This document shows positions 22,079 to 33,632 of a DNA stretch of 64,000 nucleotides, in pieces. Each line of letters begins with the position of its first letter. Position 1 is the first letter of the stretch. This DNA comes from Oscheius onirici (lineage: Eukaryota; Nematoda; Chromadorea; Rhabditida; Rhabditidae). The stretch covers positions 620,001 through 684,000 of the forward strand of contig OW051470.1 in the NCBI GenBank assembly GCA_932521025.1, in the 5' to 3' direction. Position numbers and translations under genes: made by a program. The notes beneath the pieces are model-generated. The model did not search any database. It was not told where the DNA came from and was given only the letters and a program-made list of their open reading frames with translations.

Positions 22079-22754
22079 TTTGAACAGGACGCCGAGAAAC
22101 TTTCAAATTCTTCGCTTTGATTCGAGTTTGGTTATAGAAAAGTCTAGACGGTCATACAACTTTTTGGAAAATTACAAAATCCTGCATTAACATTCAACTT
22201 GATTAATCTCTTAAACTTGTCTATCTAGTTCCCACTAAAGTTTGAGAACTGACTAATCCTGTCAATTTTTGACTTGTCGCGACGAATCTCGTGGCCTCGA
22301 AAAAACACTATAATTCTAGTTTGTCTACTTTCTACTTATGTCTACTATCTTACTACTTAGTGTTAGTTGACAAGTCAGTTTGGAAAAACACCAAATTTGA
22401 CTAGTCATATGCTCTTTTTTGACAAAACTGGACACAGCCATCTGTAAGACTAGAGATTAGGAAGGTAGCCGAGATTTCGATTATTTGGGAAAAAAGCAAT
22501 AACGCGCTGATGACTGCGCTCGTAAGATAGCCGCTAACAAGCGCACGTAAGATCAGCTATATCCGCCAATTTGGTTGGTTTTTGGCGACCCGAGTCTTCA
22601 TCCAATGGTCAGATCGGAGAATGAAAAAGAAATTTTCCACGGACAAACTCTAGTTGCTTCGATTCAAATAGGGTGCTCACCGTTCTGATTTTTTTGAGAC
22701 AGAATAATTCATGGACCAATAGTTTATCTAACGTATTAAAAAATATGCACCCGT
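22079..22754. other. Intergenic, no supported gene
   Basis: AT-rich with only short open frames. gcgacgaatctcgtggcc near 22268 is the complement of a phrase found near 21875 and 29405 and is a dispersed repeat. Confidence 0.4.
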
Positions 22755-23785
22755 TCAAGCTGTCTTCTTGCAAATATACGGTATGCCGCCAGGGGTTCCA
22801 AACACCGTACCGTCGCAGGTAATTGCATCCCATGTGCCTGCTGTACCACCATCCCAATTAATCTTTAAAAAAAAGTATGTAGATTAGAAAATATGATGAA
22901 ACCTGACCACAATTTTCTGTTCCACTATAATTATCCGGCTGAGAAAGCCTCCAATTTGAGTACGGAGCGGCTAACTGAAAGAGCATAACGTATTTTCAAT
23001 TGACGCGATTTTGCGTATGCGCTAACAAACTATTTTATTCGTTTTGTAATGCATTTTTGGACCCTCATAATGAAAAGAATGCATGGAAAAGATTTGCATG
23101 GAAAAGATGAGATCTCAGCCCACATCTTATCAGGCTGAGAGGCCCTCCAGTTTGAGTATGGAGCGGTGAACTGTAATTTATTGTGTATTTTAAATTGACG
23201 CGATTTTGCGTACTTATTTATTTTAATTCAATGCATTTTTGGATCTATACGCAATGGAAAGAAAAGAAGAAAAGTAGGAAAAAATGAAGAATTCTTTGCT
23301 TACCGGAGTTCCATCTGTCCAGAAAAAACAAGAGTTGGGAAAAACAGGTGCAGTACGAGATATTGTACATGTGGGATCAGAAGTATCTCTTTGCAAGCCA
23401 ATCCAACACAGTCCCATTAGGCATTGCACTGAAAATTTAAAGCTTAGACAACAAAGCTTTTCTTTAATTTACTATTAACAAAGGCATCCTCCCCGGCATC
23501 GAGAATCGAAGCTAGCTGCTTTCGCTTCGCAAGATGCTTTAGCATCAAAAAACAGGCTGTTGTCGTGGTCGTCGTGGTTGTTGTGGTAGTAGTAGTTGTT
23601 GTTGTTGTTGTGGAAGTTGTCGTTGTATCAAGTGGACTCGGAGACCCAGGAATGTTATAAGCTGGAATTTTTTCAAGAAAATGAACGAAATAACCTGGAA
23701 AGTCTGGAGAATAGGAGGATATACAAGCTATTGATTCTTCTACAATGAGAAAAAGAAGAAAAGTGATAGCTGCCGAATGGGACAT
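22755..23785 (-). pseudogene. C-type lectin pseudogene with exon duplication
   Basis: Signal peptide MSHSAAITFLLFLIVEES and leader CISSYSPDFP are open, as is a long Thr run. The first lectin exon has lost the segment that should follow the linker (the CPGGxMWVPY...CY part), leaving TTACFLMLKHLAK. The middle exon (about 23429-23305, MQCLMGLCWIGLQRDTSD) is intact. The next exon exists twice: a truncated copy near 23115-23175 (SNWRASQPD then diverged) and a full copy near 22905-22980 (SNWRLSQPDNYSGTENC). The last exon ends at 22755. A working domain is unlikely because the first Cys region is gone. Confidence 0.7.
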
Positions 23786-23984
23786 CCGCTAAAGGTCACA
23801 GATGAACAATGAAAGCAGACAATCACATCTATCGGACTTTCTTTTATACGAGCGTTCGGACGGCGAAAGATTAAAAGATCTTTTCGTTCTAAAGAACAAT
23901 TTTGGAACCAAAGTAACAACGCAGCTTATTGTTAGCTTTACTTGTTTTTGATAGTACAACTATAAATCGAATTCGGAAATAACT
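23786..23984. other. Upstream region of lectin pseudogene / 5' edge of LINE
   Basis: No gene is seen. The boundary with the LINE is not sharply defined. Confidence 0.3.
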
Positions 23985-26900
23985 TCCCAACCGTTTGCTT
24001 AAAATTTCCGATTTCCAACGCTTGAAGAATTTTAAAGTGCATCTGAAGTGGTCCAACTTCATTTGCTGTCCAACTTCACATTCGCGGTCCAACTTCATCA
24101 CGATGTCCACATCCAAGCCTCCTATTATAGATGATGTTGCTGTATCGATGGACATGACGACACCTGCCAATTCAAGGACAAAACGTAAACGCATTGATGT
24201 CAGCTCTCCTCTGGTCAACTCGCTGTCCCAAGATCTCTCTACGTCGCTCAACGATGCCTTGGCCCAAGTCTCCCTCGACATCCTCGATCCTGGTCTCGCT
24301 TCTCTCCTGCTGAAGATGGTCGACACTATACGAAGTCTCTCGCGAAATATTAAGCTCCTCGACTCGCAGAATACCGACCTCCGTCAACAAGTTGCCGAGA
24401 TGTCTCAAACTTCCAAGTCCCAGGTTGCTGTTCCTTCCGTTGCCACCGAAGATTCTCAAGTTCCGTCATTCGATGTTGCCCATTCTATCACCGAACAAGT
24501 CGAGAGGAGCCGCTCAGTCGTTCTAGGAAACCTGCAAGAAGACTTCTCTCTGTGCCCTCAAGATCAAGTCGACAGGGACGTTTACCTCGTACGCTCGATG
24601 CTCAACAAGTTACAAGTTCCTGTAGCTCCTGTCTCCGTCTACCGAATGGTCCGCCCTTCTCCAACTAGGCCTCGGTTAGTCAAAATTGTTTTGCCCTCTT
24701 CCTTTTCCCAAAAAATGTTCCTATCTAATTCACGCCTTCTTCCAAAAACCCCATTCCGCGGTACTTTTCTCCGTCCCTCACTTTCCCGCGAACAACGGTC
24801 TTCTTCAAATCTTTATTCTTTTCAATAAGTTCTCCGCGGCCTAAATCTATCTCCGATTCCACTTTTTTGCAGATATCTCATACAAACATCCGATCTCTTA
24901 CCAAAAATCTCTCCTCTCTGGCTCTAAAACTTTCAAAATCGCGTTTCGATCTTGTATAGTTGACCGAAACCTGGCTCAACTCCTCCATCAACGACCCTTC
25001 CGCACTAGGCCCTCTCGTCCCCCATTTCTCCATCATTCGCAGTGATCGAAAACGTAAAAAGGGTGGTGGTGTTTGCATTCTTGCAAGAAAATCCTATCTT
25101 TTCACAAAAATATTCGCAGAATCCGTCTCCAATGCCTACGAAATTCTTGTTGCCGATTTTATCTCCGAAATTTCTCCTCTCAGGGTAATTAGGTGTCCCA
25201 GCTGTCAAATTATTCTCTCTAAACAATTATTTAAAGCTATCAGTGATTTTGCCTCCACTGTAAAAAATCTCTATCCTGGCTGGAGACTTCAACCTCTCTC
25301 AAATACGGTGGAGAGCGAATCCAGTATTTCCCGATGAAGTTTCGCGGGAAATACAGCAAATGATGCACGTCCTCGGCCAAAACCAAATTGTTTTACAGAA
25401 TACCCGAAATTCCAACATCTTAGACTTAATTTTCGTCCCCGTAACCCTCCCTACTAAAAGCTTCCTTTGTACACCTCCTATAGGTTCTTCCGACCATAAT
25501 TTTTGCTCTTTTAGTCTCCCTATATCTATATCTACAAATCCAACCCCTAGCTTGTGCTTAGACTTCAAAAACGCCGATCTTCCGGGATTTTTCGCTTCAT
25601 TGCATGGTTTCGACTGGCACTACTTTTTTGTTTATTGCTCACACAGTCGATCAAATGTATACCAAATTCATCGATTTATTTTCTTCACTGATTTCCCAAC
25701 TTGTCCCTACAGTTTCAGCCACAAGCAAGACTTTATCCTTTCCATTCCATCTACGTAATTTGCAGGAGCAAAAAGAACGTTTGTGCAAGCTGGCTAGCAA
25801 AAATAACAATCTCGGTATAAAAATGCGTTAGGAGCTCATAAAAAATCGCTACACCCGCCTTCTAAATAGATTTTTGGTCAATAGAGAACGTAATACTCTG
25901 AAAAAGGCTCTTACCAAGGGTCTTTACAGAGTTGTCCAGGAAATAACTCGTCCTAGAGTGTCCCTGACCGTTCTCAAATCACAAAATGGCCATCTTCTTT
26001 CCAAAAAAACAAGATATAACTGAAAGTTTAGCATCATATTTTTTCAAAATCCATGAAAATACACTTTTATCTGCGCCTAACATTTCCAATCACTTTCCCG
26101 ATCCTCCGTTTCCTTGCTCCCTTCCCTACTTCACTAAAGATTGCATTCGTAAGGTCCTGAAAGCTTTCAAGCATTTTTTCTCCGACACTCCAGATCACAT
26201 CCCATCCTTCCTGACCAAAAAACTTGCCACCCTCCTTTCCCCTCCTTTAGAAATAATCTTCAACCAATCCATGTGGCGGGGTAAGATCCCTTCCACTTGG
26301 AAGCATGCTTTCGTTACCCCAATTCGGAAAAAACCCTGCTCCAATGATATCGCAAACTTTAGACCTATCTCTATAACCTCTATTTTCGCTCGCTCCTTCG
26401 AAAAATTGTTGCGGAAACATCTTGATACATATGTTGCCGCTGCAGGAGTTATCAGCTCTCATCAGCACGGTTTCATAAAAGGTAGATCTGTAGAAACCCA
26501 AATTTTGGAGTGTTTCAACGATTGGACTTTAGCAATTGACAATAAAAAAGCCGTAGATGTCGTTTACTTCGATTTTTCTAAGGCTTTTGACAAGGTTTCC
26601 CACCTATTGTTGATGAAAAAGCTAAACCATTTCAAAATCCACCCCAAAATTACCCTATGAATCCAAAACTACATTTCCAACCGAACTTTCCAAGTAAAAT
26701 TTGACAATGTCCTTTCATCATCTCAATCTGTTTCTAATGGGGTCCCTCAAGGTAGCTGCTTATCCCCTCTCCTCTTTAGCTTGTATACCAGTGAAATTCC
26801 TCAATAATTGAGGACTGCGGTGTAACATGCAAAATGTTTGCCGACGATCTGAAGTTGTATACCCCTGTTTGTTCATCTAAAGATTCGAACAAACTTCAAA

Positions 26901-27165
26901 TGGCCATAACTAAGATTTTTGAATGGTCCGAAGCGAGGAGTCTCCCACTCGCATAGGAGAATTCTTCGCATAGGTAACACAAATCCCAAATTTCCCTATA
27001 CGATCAATGGAAAATCTCTCCAAGAAGCCGCTCAAATTCGCGATTTAGGTTTTCTCGTCACTTCTAATTTATCCTTGATCCCCCATGCCAGATTAGTCCT
27101 TTCCAAGTCCAAGGTTCGAACCTTCAACCTATTCCGTTCCATCAAAACTTCCGGCTCAATTTTCC
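23985..27165 (+). mobile_element. CR1/Jockey-type LINE, decayed and 3'-truncated
   Basis: ORF1 (24103-24828, 241 residues) starts MSTSKPPIIDD and has a central helical, probably coiled-coil, segment (MVDTIRSLSRNIKLLDSQN); it is intact. ORF2 is broken. Endonuclease pieces are HTNIRSLTKN, LTETWLN (preceded by a TAG near 24957), GGGVCILARK and GSSDHN. Reverse-transcriptase pieces are NFRPISITSIFARSFEKLL, HQHGFIKGRSVETQ, VVYFDFSKAFDKVS, VPQGSCLSPLLFSLY and FADDLKLY, with several stops and frameshifts between. The sequence stops after the thumb region (RTFNLFRSIKTSGS) without a 3' UTR and abuts a lectin exon, so the 3' end is missing rather than the 5' end. Confidence 0.85.
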
Positions 27166-27168
27166 AGG

Positions 27169-27655
27169 GGTCTGTCCTGATGGCTGGGTGCTATTTCAGA
27201 CCAATTGTTACTTGCATGTAACAACACGAACTACTGTAGGCGTTGCGGAGCAAAATTTGTGTTGCAATGGAATCCCATTTGGTTTCTATTCATAGTCAAG
27301 AAGAGAACGATTTTGTAATAGGTAGGAGATATTTAAGCTGAGAAAACTGCCTTTTTTAGATCTTACCTTGAACCAAGCAGTAACTATAACGCACATTGGA
27401 TTAACTCTGCTCAGCGACAGTCCCATAACCTGGGGTTGGATGGATGGCTCAACGTTTGGTCCTTACACCAGCTGGGAAGCCAACCAAGGAGAATACGGTT
27501 TCCCATTAGCTTGTGGCATGGTGAGCTTCCTATGAAATTGTACGGATACGTTTTTTCAGATTAACTATTTGAGTAATTTGTGGAATGATGTAGTCTGCGT
27601 AACTACTGGCTCGGGATTTCCCTCCATTTGTAAGAAGCCATCAACGTTGATTTAA
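27169..27655 (+). pseudogene. C-type lectin domain fragment, frameshifted
   Basis: Three exons of a lectin domain follow an acceptor ttttccag at 27168. Exon 1 reads VCPDGWVLFQTNCYLHV, then one extra T near 27255 shifts the frame before VAMESHLVSIHSQEENDF. Exon 2 (27360-27521) has WGWMDGSTFGPYTSW and ends CGM. Exon 3 ends at TAA 27653-27655 (ICKKPSTLI). Signal peptide and linker exons are absent; upstream is the truncated LINE. The fragment is probably not expressed as a lectin. Confidence 0.7.
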
Positions 27656-28592
27656 AAGTTTTGATTGTATACTTTTATTCGAATTTTATTTAAAAAATAT
27701 ATAAAAAATATAAACCCAAAACTTGTTAAAATAAATAAATATTTAAAAAAGATCAAAAAATGAAGCGTCAATCCTGGTCCAGTTCAAATCAGCAGACACC
27801 TGTCTTTCTCTCACTGTGCGGCCAATTTGCGGCCCATTATAAGCTTGTCTTTGACTTTTTTGGTCTGCATTCTCCGGCGATTCCTAACCATTATCCCTAA
27901 CGATTTGGCCACATGCGAGTTCTGCCATTATTTAGTATTCTTTACTGCTTCCCAGCTGTTTTAAGCTGCGTAGCTACGTACACTTCTGACTTTCCCGGAT
28001 ACAAAGTACAAACTACGACAGCCACAACAACGATTAAAGGAACTGAAAAGTGCAAGACACTTTTGGCGTTTTAGTAAGAGAGAATTTGAGAATTTTTTCG
28101 ACTTTTCGAATACTGTAACCTTCTGAGAACATGCTGGATCCGAAAAATTACCATTTTTATAGAATGACAAATACTGATGGGAGCGTGCCAAATCTTGGTT
28201 CTGTGTACTGCACAAAATTTATGTCTATGTTTGTAAGCAGCCAGCAATATAAAAATGTTTGAAATTCCGAAATTACTGTACTGACATAAAAGTTGTGAAA
28301 TAACCAAAAACAGTACTACAACAGAATTTTTTGGCTGAAAATTTGGAATTTTGCGGCCGACTCAGTTGCAAAAAAAACCACAAAATATCCACTCTTTCGA
28401 GTTCTCTAACGAGCCTTTCTATACTATTCCAAAATTCTGGAACAAAACGAAATGGAAAGATTTTCTCCTGGGTTGAAGGAACAGAATTCGCCATGAACTT
28501 CGTCTGATAACATTTTTTTACTGCTTGCTCACAGTAGAATCAAGCCGTTTTGTTCATATTTCTATTTATTAGTAGAAGTCATCTGATGAATA
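27656..28592. other. Intergenic, no supported gene
   Basis: AT-rich. A minus-strand frame near 28273-28494 contains FRFVPEFWNSIERLV, vaguely like the C-terminal tail of LINE reverse transcriptases, but too weak to call. Confidence 0.35.
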
Positions 28593-30229
28593 CTATAACG
28601 GCTTCTTACAAACATAACCAATAGCACTAGCGAAAAGACTAGCAGTACAATCAATGTCATCCCACATTCCAGTTGTTCCAGACCAATTCAACTGAGTACA
28701 GTCCATGCTTCCACCAAAGTCATCCGGCTGCAGAAATCGCCAATTTGTGTAGTCGAACGGTGTGCCGTCCAGGTACATAAAACAGGTGTTTGCTGCCGTA
28801 CCACAGACTCTATAAGCACCGAGCCAGACAGGCAAGCCTCCAACGAGAGCTAAAACTATTTTTTTTGATTTGTAGACCTTCTGCTCACAGTTCACAAAAG
28901 TATTTTCCGCTGCGCTATGAATAGAAATCAAATTGGCTCCCATGGCCACACAACTGGCTTGAGCAGCAGCCTGAAAGACTGGAGTGGCCGTGTAGAGGTA
29001 ACAATAGCCTTGGAAAAGAGTCCAGCCAGCGTCACACACTGAAACCAGTTGGGTTCTTTTTTGTTCTTTGACTCACTTTTTACGGTTGTCGTAGTTGTGG
29101 CAGCTGTTGTCGTTGTTGTGGTAGTAGGTACAGTCGTTGTCGTTGTCGTAGGAGTTGTTGTAGCTGTAGTAGTTGTGGTCGATGTTGTCGTGGTCGTAGG
29201 AGTAGTGGTTGTGATGGGAGTAGTCGTTGTTATACTTGTAGTTGTTGTAGTAGCTAAACAATGTTAATTGTAACAAGCGTTTAGAAGAATACACTGAGCG
29301 AAATTCTTTATCGGTTATGTCTAGTAAGCCATCTTAAAATATTTAAGCGAAATGGTGTCTGTAGCTGACTCTGTTCGTCTGTTCGTCTGTCTGTCTGTTT
29401 GTCTATGGCCACGAGAATCGTCGTAGCAGGTCAAGAGTTCTTAAGATTAGACACGTAACTTTGAACTTGGAGTTGAAACAGTTTTTGCTCCTGGAGTAGT
29501 AAGGTTAGGTGGATCAGGGGGACGATTGATCACATAGAGACCGGTTGATCGCGATAGAAACGAAATTGAAAAAAAGAAATGACTGTTCTCCGGACTGAGG
29601 GATCGGAAGAGATCGGTTGACTAGGGAAGGGAACAGAAGTAAAGAAGAAAACACAAGTAAAAAGCCGCCTGGTTTTTGGTGAAGACACCAATGAATTTGG
29701 AACAAAATAACGATAACTTACGTGTAGTTGTGGTTGTAGTTGTACTTGTTGTCGTAATAGGCGTAGTCGTTGTTGTCGTGGCTTAAAATACACTGATCTG
29801 GTCAGTTTAACAAGTGGTAAACTTTAATGCAATCTCGCTCAATACCAACGGTTCAGTAAAATATGTACTGAAGTGTAACGTTTTCTAACTCTAACTTTTA
29901 ACTCACATGTTGTTGTAGTAGCCGTCGACGTCGTTGTTGTGGCAGGAGTGGTTGTTGTGGTTATCAAGGGAGTAGTAGTAGTCGTCGTGGCTGCTGAAGT
30001 TGTCGTAGTAGTCACTGGACTAGTACTCGGTGTTATCTCTGTCTGTGCTGTTGTAGTAGTTTCTAGATAACTCTGACCTTATTTCTATTAAAAAAGTCAA
30101 ACCTGTGGTTGTAGTTGGTCTAACAGGAGTGGTTGTAGTGGCTGTAACCGGACGAGCTGCCGAAGCTGTAGAAGCACAAGAATCCGTCCATTTGTACAAG
30201 AATAACATTGAAAATATAAACTTTTTCAT
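28593..30229 (-). CDS. Secreted C-type lectin with long mucin-like linker
   Basis: Six exons (30229-30103, 30062-29907, 29781-29722, 29253-29077, 29038-28889, 28849-28593) sum to 309 codons in phase: 308 residues, the longest lectin here. Signal peptide MKKFIFSMLFLYKWTDS and leader CASTASAARPVT are followed by about 150 residues that are nearly all Thr, with Pro, Ser and Ala, spread over four exons. This is expected to be heavily O-glycosylated. The lectin domain begins CDAGWTLFQGYCYLY, has SIHSAAENTFVN, a QPD site (RFLQPDDFGG) and WDDIDC, and ends CKKPL. The last intron is 39 bases, divisible by three and stop-free, so its retention would leave the frame open. Confidence 0.85.
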
Positions 30230-30652
30230 TCGACAAGGGAAAGAAAGACGACAGTGCTATTCCGGCGGGGATTATCGTTCAGGAGAGATCAACAGTCAGG
30301 CGGCGAGGCTAAATAAGCCGAGTCTAAGGCGGCAAGACGAAGTAGCATCCTTGTCTGGGAATTTGCAAGTTTTGTCACGTCGAGACTGTAAAAAACTTAT
30401 GGGATGGCTAATGGTGAAATACCAATAGAAATCAGGTACGACTAATCTCATGGTCATGGGCGACGCGGAAAGAGAATTTTGAACGAGAACCGTAAGTTTT
30501 TGCAGTTTCGAATGAGTACATTGTCACATTTTTTGGATTTTTTCAGAACCTTCTAAAACTCTCTCTTTCCGTGTTCCTTCTCACTCCGGACAGTTCATAT
30601 TCTGATCGCTTACTGGAAAAAAGCCCCAGTTGAAAAAAAAGTAAATTATTTA
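30230..30652. other. Intergenic, no supported gene
   Basis: A plus-strand frame over 30105-30428 is the reverse of the Thr-rich leader above and is not a gene. Downstream is AT-rich spacer. Confidence 0.4.
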
Positions 30653-32069
30653 TCATATTAACATCTTTTTGCAAACATAATTAGCCGTTCTTCCATTTCC
30701 GCTGGGATTCAAAGCTCCAGGACCAAAGTCCAGATCGTTCCAACCGGAAAGAAATGTCAAGAGCAAGATTCCACGAGTTGATCTAAACTGGTCTTTTCCT
30801 GTAATGAAGTTCATACCTGAAATGCAATTCTGAGCGCCAGCAAAGTTTCCAGGCTGATTATTAGAACCAGTGTGAGAAATCGTACTAAAAATAAACTTAA
30901 TATATGAAATATTAATGCTATTCACCGGTGTATTGTCCAGATTTTGGAAACAGGTTGTGTCAAAGGGTGTCGCACAAGTTCTCACAACTCCGATCCATGT
31001 TGGCGTATCTATGGTGAGATCTTCACTGTTTTTAATGAAAAAATTAGCAAAACTTACCAGAGACAAAAGTATTTTCTGCTGCGCTGTGAATAGAAACGAG
31101 AGTGGCTCCTTCCTGTTGACATGCTGATTCGGCCTCAGCTTGCTACACCAAATCATTACGAAATTGATAGCAAAATCCTTCGAATTCCTCCCATCCGGTG
31201 GGACAGATCACTGAAAATGACAGCTTATGGCTAGAAACACAGCTCTGTAAGCTTCGAGATTTTTGACTTCGGACCCGGTTGATTTTTGACTGAAACTGTT
31301 AGTTCAATACTTGTCGAGCTTCGCAATGGGCTATTTTCAATTATTGGTGGTTTGTAAGTAAAACCAGTCGACAGAGCATAAAAAAAGGTCAAATTGAGTC
31401 ATGACGGAGCCTTGGAACCCTCTAAATTTTTGTTCAGGTGCGTTTTTATTCCTTCACAGAAATTCTTGGCTGAAGGCTTGTTGAGCTTCGGAGTGAGGTA
31501 TTTCAAGCTATTGGTTTCGGCATTTATGTGTCGTTAGAAAGAGCATAAAAAATGGATCAAAATGAACCTGGACGAAGACCTGGAAGCCCTGGAACCCCGA
31601 AGCCCTGCAACCGAACTAGTTTTTTTTGTTTCACAGCATTTTTTTTTTGTTCTTTGACCAAAAACAGTTCTATTCAAAACTTGTCAAGCTTCGCAATAGG
31701 GTAAAATAAAATATCCCTGGTGTCAAACTTACGTCACGCGAAAAGGCATAAAAAATGGGATAAAATGAGCTCAGATGAAGCTTTGAAAAGCTTAAGATTT
31801 GTATTTCCGGATCCTTTAGACTTTTACACTGAAACCGACGAGTTTTGTAGCAAAATTAAACTGACACATTGTTGTAGTAGTTGTTGTGGTAGTTGTCGTT
31901 GTTGTACTAACTGGAACAGTTGTGGAAGTTTCTAGAAGACTCTGATACTTCTAACAAAAATCTCAAGCCAGTCGCTACAGTTGTTGTTACTGGAAGCTGC
32001 CGAAGCTGTAGTAGCACAAGAATCTGTCCATTTGTACAGAACCAACATAGAGACGATGAGCTTTCTCAT
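30653..32069 (-). pseudogene. C-type lectin pseudogene with multiple lesions
   Basis: The order of parts is as in its neighbours: a signal exon (MRKLIVSMLVLYKWTDSC, from 32069), a Thr-rich linker near 31935-31865, then lectin exons from 31215. Lesions: a two-base loss in exon 1 after TASAAS shifts the frame; a TAG replaces the Trp codon in the first lectin exon (DLV*QAEAES; its paralogue at 44.9 kb has LVWQAAAA); and the exon near 30880-30810 is shifted after the Trp of SHW. The last exon ends at 30653 (CKKMLI). The large intron holds tandem copies of a dispersed repeat. Confidence 0.75.
31312..31830 (-). repeat. Three degenerate copies of an approx. 190-bp repeat
   Basis: Units near 31312, 31490 and 31680 share acttgtcgagcttcgcaatg-like, ggtgt..aagt and gcataaaaaatgg phrases, and a ctggaacc segment. 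An inverted relative lies at 44281-44500. Both sets lie in the long intron that precedes the lectin domain of paralogous genes and are on the same strand relative to those genes. Confidence 0.65.
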
Positions 32070-32788
32070 CCAGCAAGGGAAAGCACGGTAAAAGTAGGCG
32101 AGAGTGCTATCCCGGCGGGAGGATTATGGTTCAGGAGAGTTCAGCACTCTAGCCACGAGGAGACTATATACTTCGAATAAGTAGCATAATTAAAGAGGGG
32201 GGGGGGACAGAAAATATAGCTAACTGGAACACGATACGGCCGACAATATAAGACGGAACATGTGAAAAAATATAATTCGAGAAAGCGTGTCACCCAGGTT
32301 TTTCCTGTTTTCAAGCCAAATTTTTGAATTATCGTCTTTCCTCCCGCGCCCGTGTTTGAGCTCGATTTCAAAATCGTGTCGAGACCGATTACAACGAGCA
32401 GTCCTTTAAAGTGCCGAACTCGGCGAACTGTGACAAGAACTATTTATTCTCACAAACACAGCTGCTTTACAGTATAGTGTTTGAACTGTAAAGATGTGAG
32501 GAAAAGGACGGTAGTACCAAAGTTCGGATAAAAAAGAATTTCAGGCTTACTCGAACATGCCGTGTCATTTCCATTTTTCTGTCATAATGTCCAAGTGATC
32601 GAACAGTTTTTTAATTCTATTGGTCCCACAGTTTCCCCCCGCTTCCTTTCACCCCCTTCCGTCACACCTTGTTCGTTCTCAAACCACACGAACCCTCAAC
32701 TAATCCCGCTGCCGGAATCCTCGTGTTCCTCTCCCCGTCCGGACAAGCCTTATTGGAACTTGAACTTCTCTTTATTCAAATCTGTAGC
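32070..32788. other. Intergenic spacer between divergent lectin genes
   Basis: Contains a G10 run (32190s) and a pyrimidine-rich stretch (32630-32745) upstream of the lectin at 32789. The open frames in the latter have no supporting splice sites. Confidence 0.4.
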
Positions 32789-33620
32789 ATGAGATTACTC
32801 ATTCTACCAATGCTTTTTCTGTACAAATATTCCCATTCCTGTGCCTCTACCGCTTCGGCAGCTAATCCAGTTACCACAACGAGCAGTTCAGTGACAACGA
32901 CGACGTCTTTAAGTACAGGTAGGGCAGATTTAAACAGCTTGTGAGAGACACAGTCCTTTAAGATACCACAACTACTGTGATCGGAACTGCGACCACTACA
33001 ACTCAAGGAATCACCACCACGACCACTGAGGGAACAACAACAACTACCACTGCAGGTTGCTAAAAAAATAAGAGTTTTTTAATAAGATTCATCTAATTGC
33101 AGCCTGCGAAGCCGGATGGGAACTATTCGAAGGATTTTGTTACTTTTTGGGCACAAACATGGTCTTTGAGGCCGAAGCTGAAGCTGATTGTGAGGCTATG
33201 GGAGCCACTTTGGCATCGATTCATAGTGCGGCGGAAAATACTTTTGTTAACAGTAAGTAATGTCTTTACTCTTTAATTCTTTGACTCTCTGACTCTCTCA
33301 TTTTCTCACTTTCCAGACCTCGTTGGTGGCATGACAGCCTGGATCGGCGTGACGCGAAGTTGTGCCACACCTGCCGACCTCACCTGCTTTCAGAACATTG
33401 ACGGTACGCCGGTAAGACCGGTTCAAAGGCTAAAAGAACCCCAAGACTTTTTCAGTTCGACTTCAGCATGTTCAGAGCCTCTCAGCCGGATAACTTTGGC
33501 GGTGGTCAGAATTGTATGCAGATTAACTGGGCAGGCAATACAGGCGTATGGGACGACAATGATTGCACCGCTAGTTTAACATCAAGTGCCTCTCAATATG
33601 TTTGCAAGAAGCCTTTGTAA
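32789..33620 (+). CDS. Secreted C-type lectin (SCAST type)
   Basis: Five exons (32789-32918, 32963-33055, 33103-33252, 33317-33411, 33456-33620) sum to 211 codons with correct phases: 210 residues. Signal peptide MRLLILPMLFLYKYSHS, leader CASTASAANPVT, then two exons of Thr-rich linker. The lectin domain starts CEAGWELFEGFCYF and has SIHSAAENTFVN, AWIGVTRSCATPADLTCF, a QPD site (RASQPDNFGG) and WDDNDC; it ends YVCKKPL. It is closest in plan to the long-linker lectin at 28.6 kb. A retrotransposon has inserted 12 bases after its stop codon. Confidence 0.87.
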
Positions 33621-33632
33621 TAAATAGTTGAC

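Noticed and set aside
28273-28494. Minus-strand C-terminal fragment of a LINE reverse transcriptase
   Set aside because: Only a short resemblance (RFVPEFWNSIERLV); no catalytic motif or longer match.
29049-29267. Plus-strand valine-rich protein
   Set aside because: It is the exact reverse strand of the threonine linker exon of a minus-strand lectin, as are the other poly-Val frames in the window.
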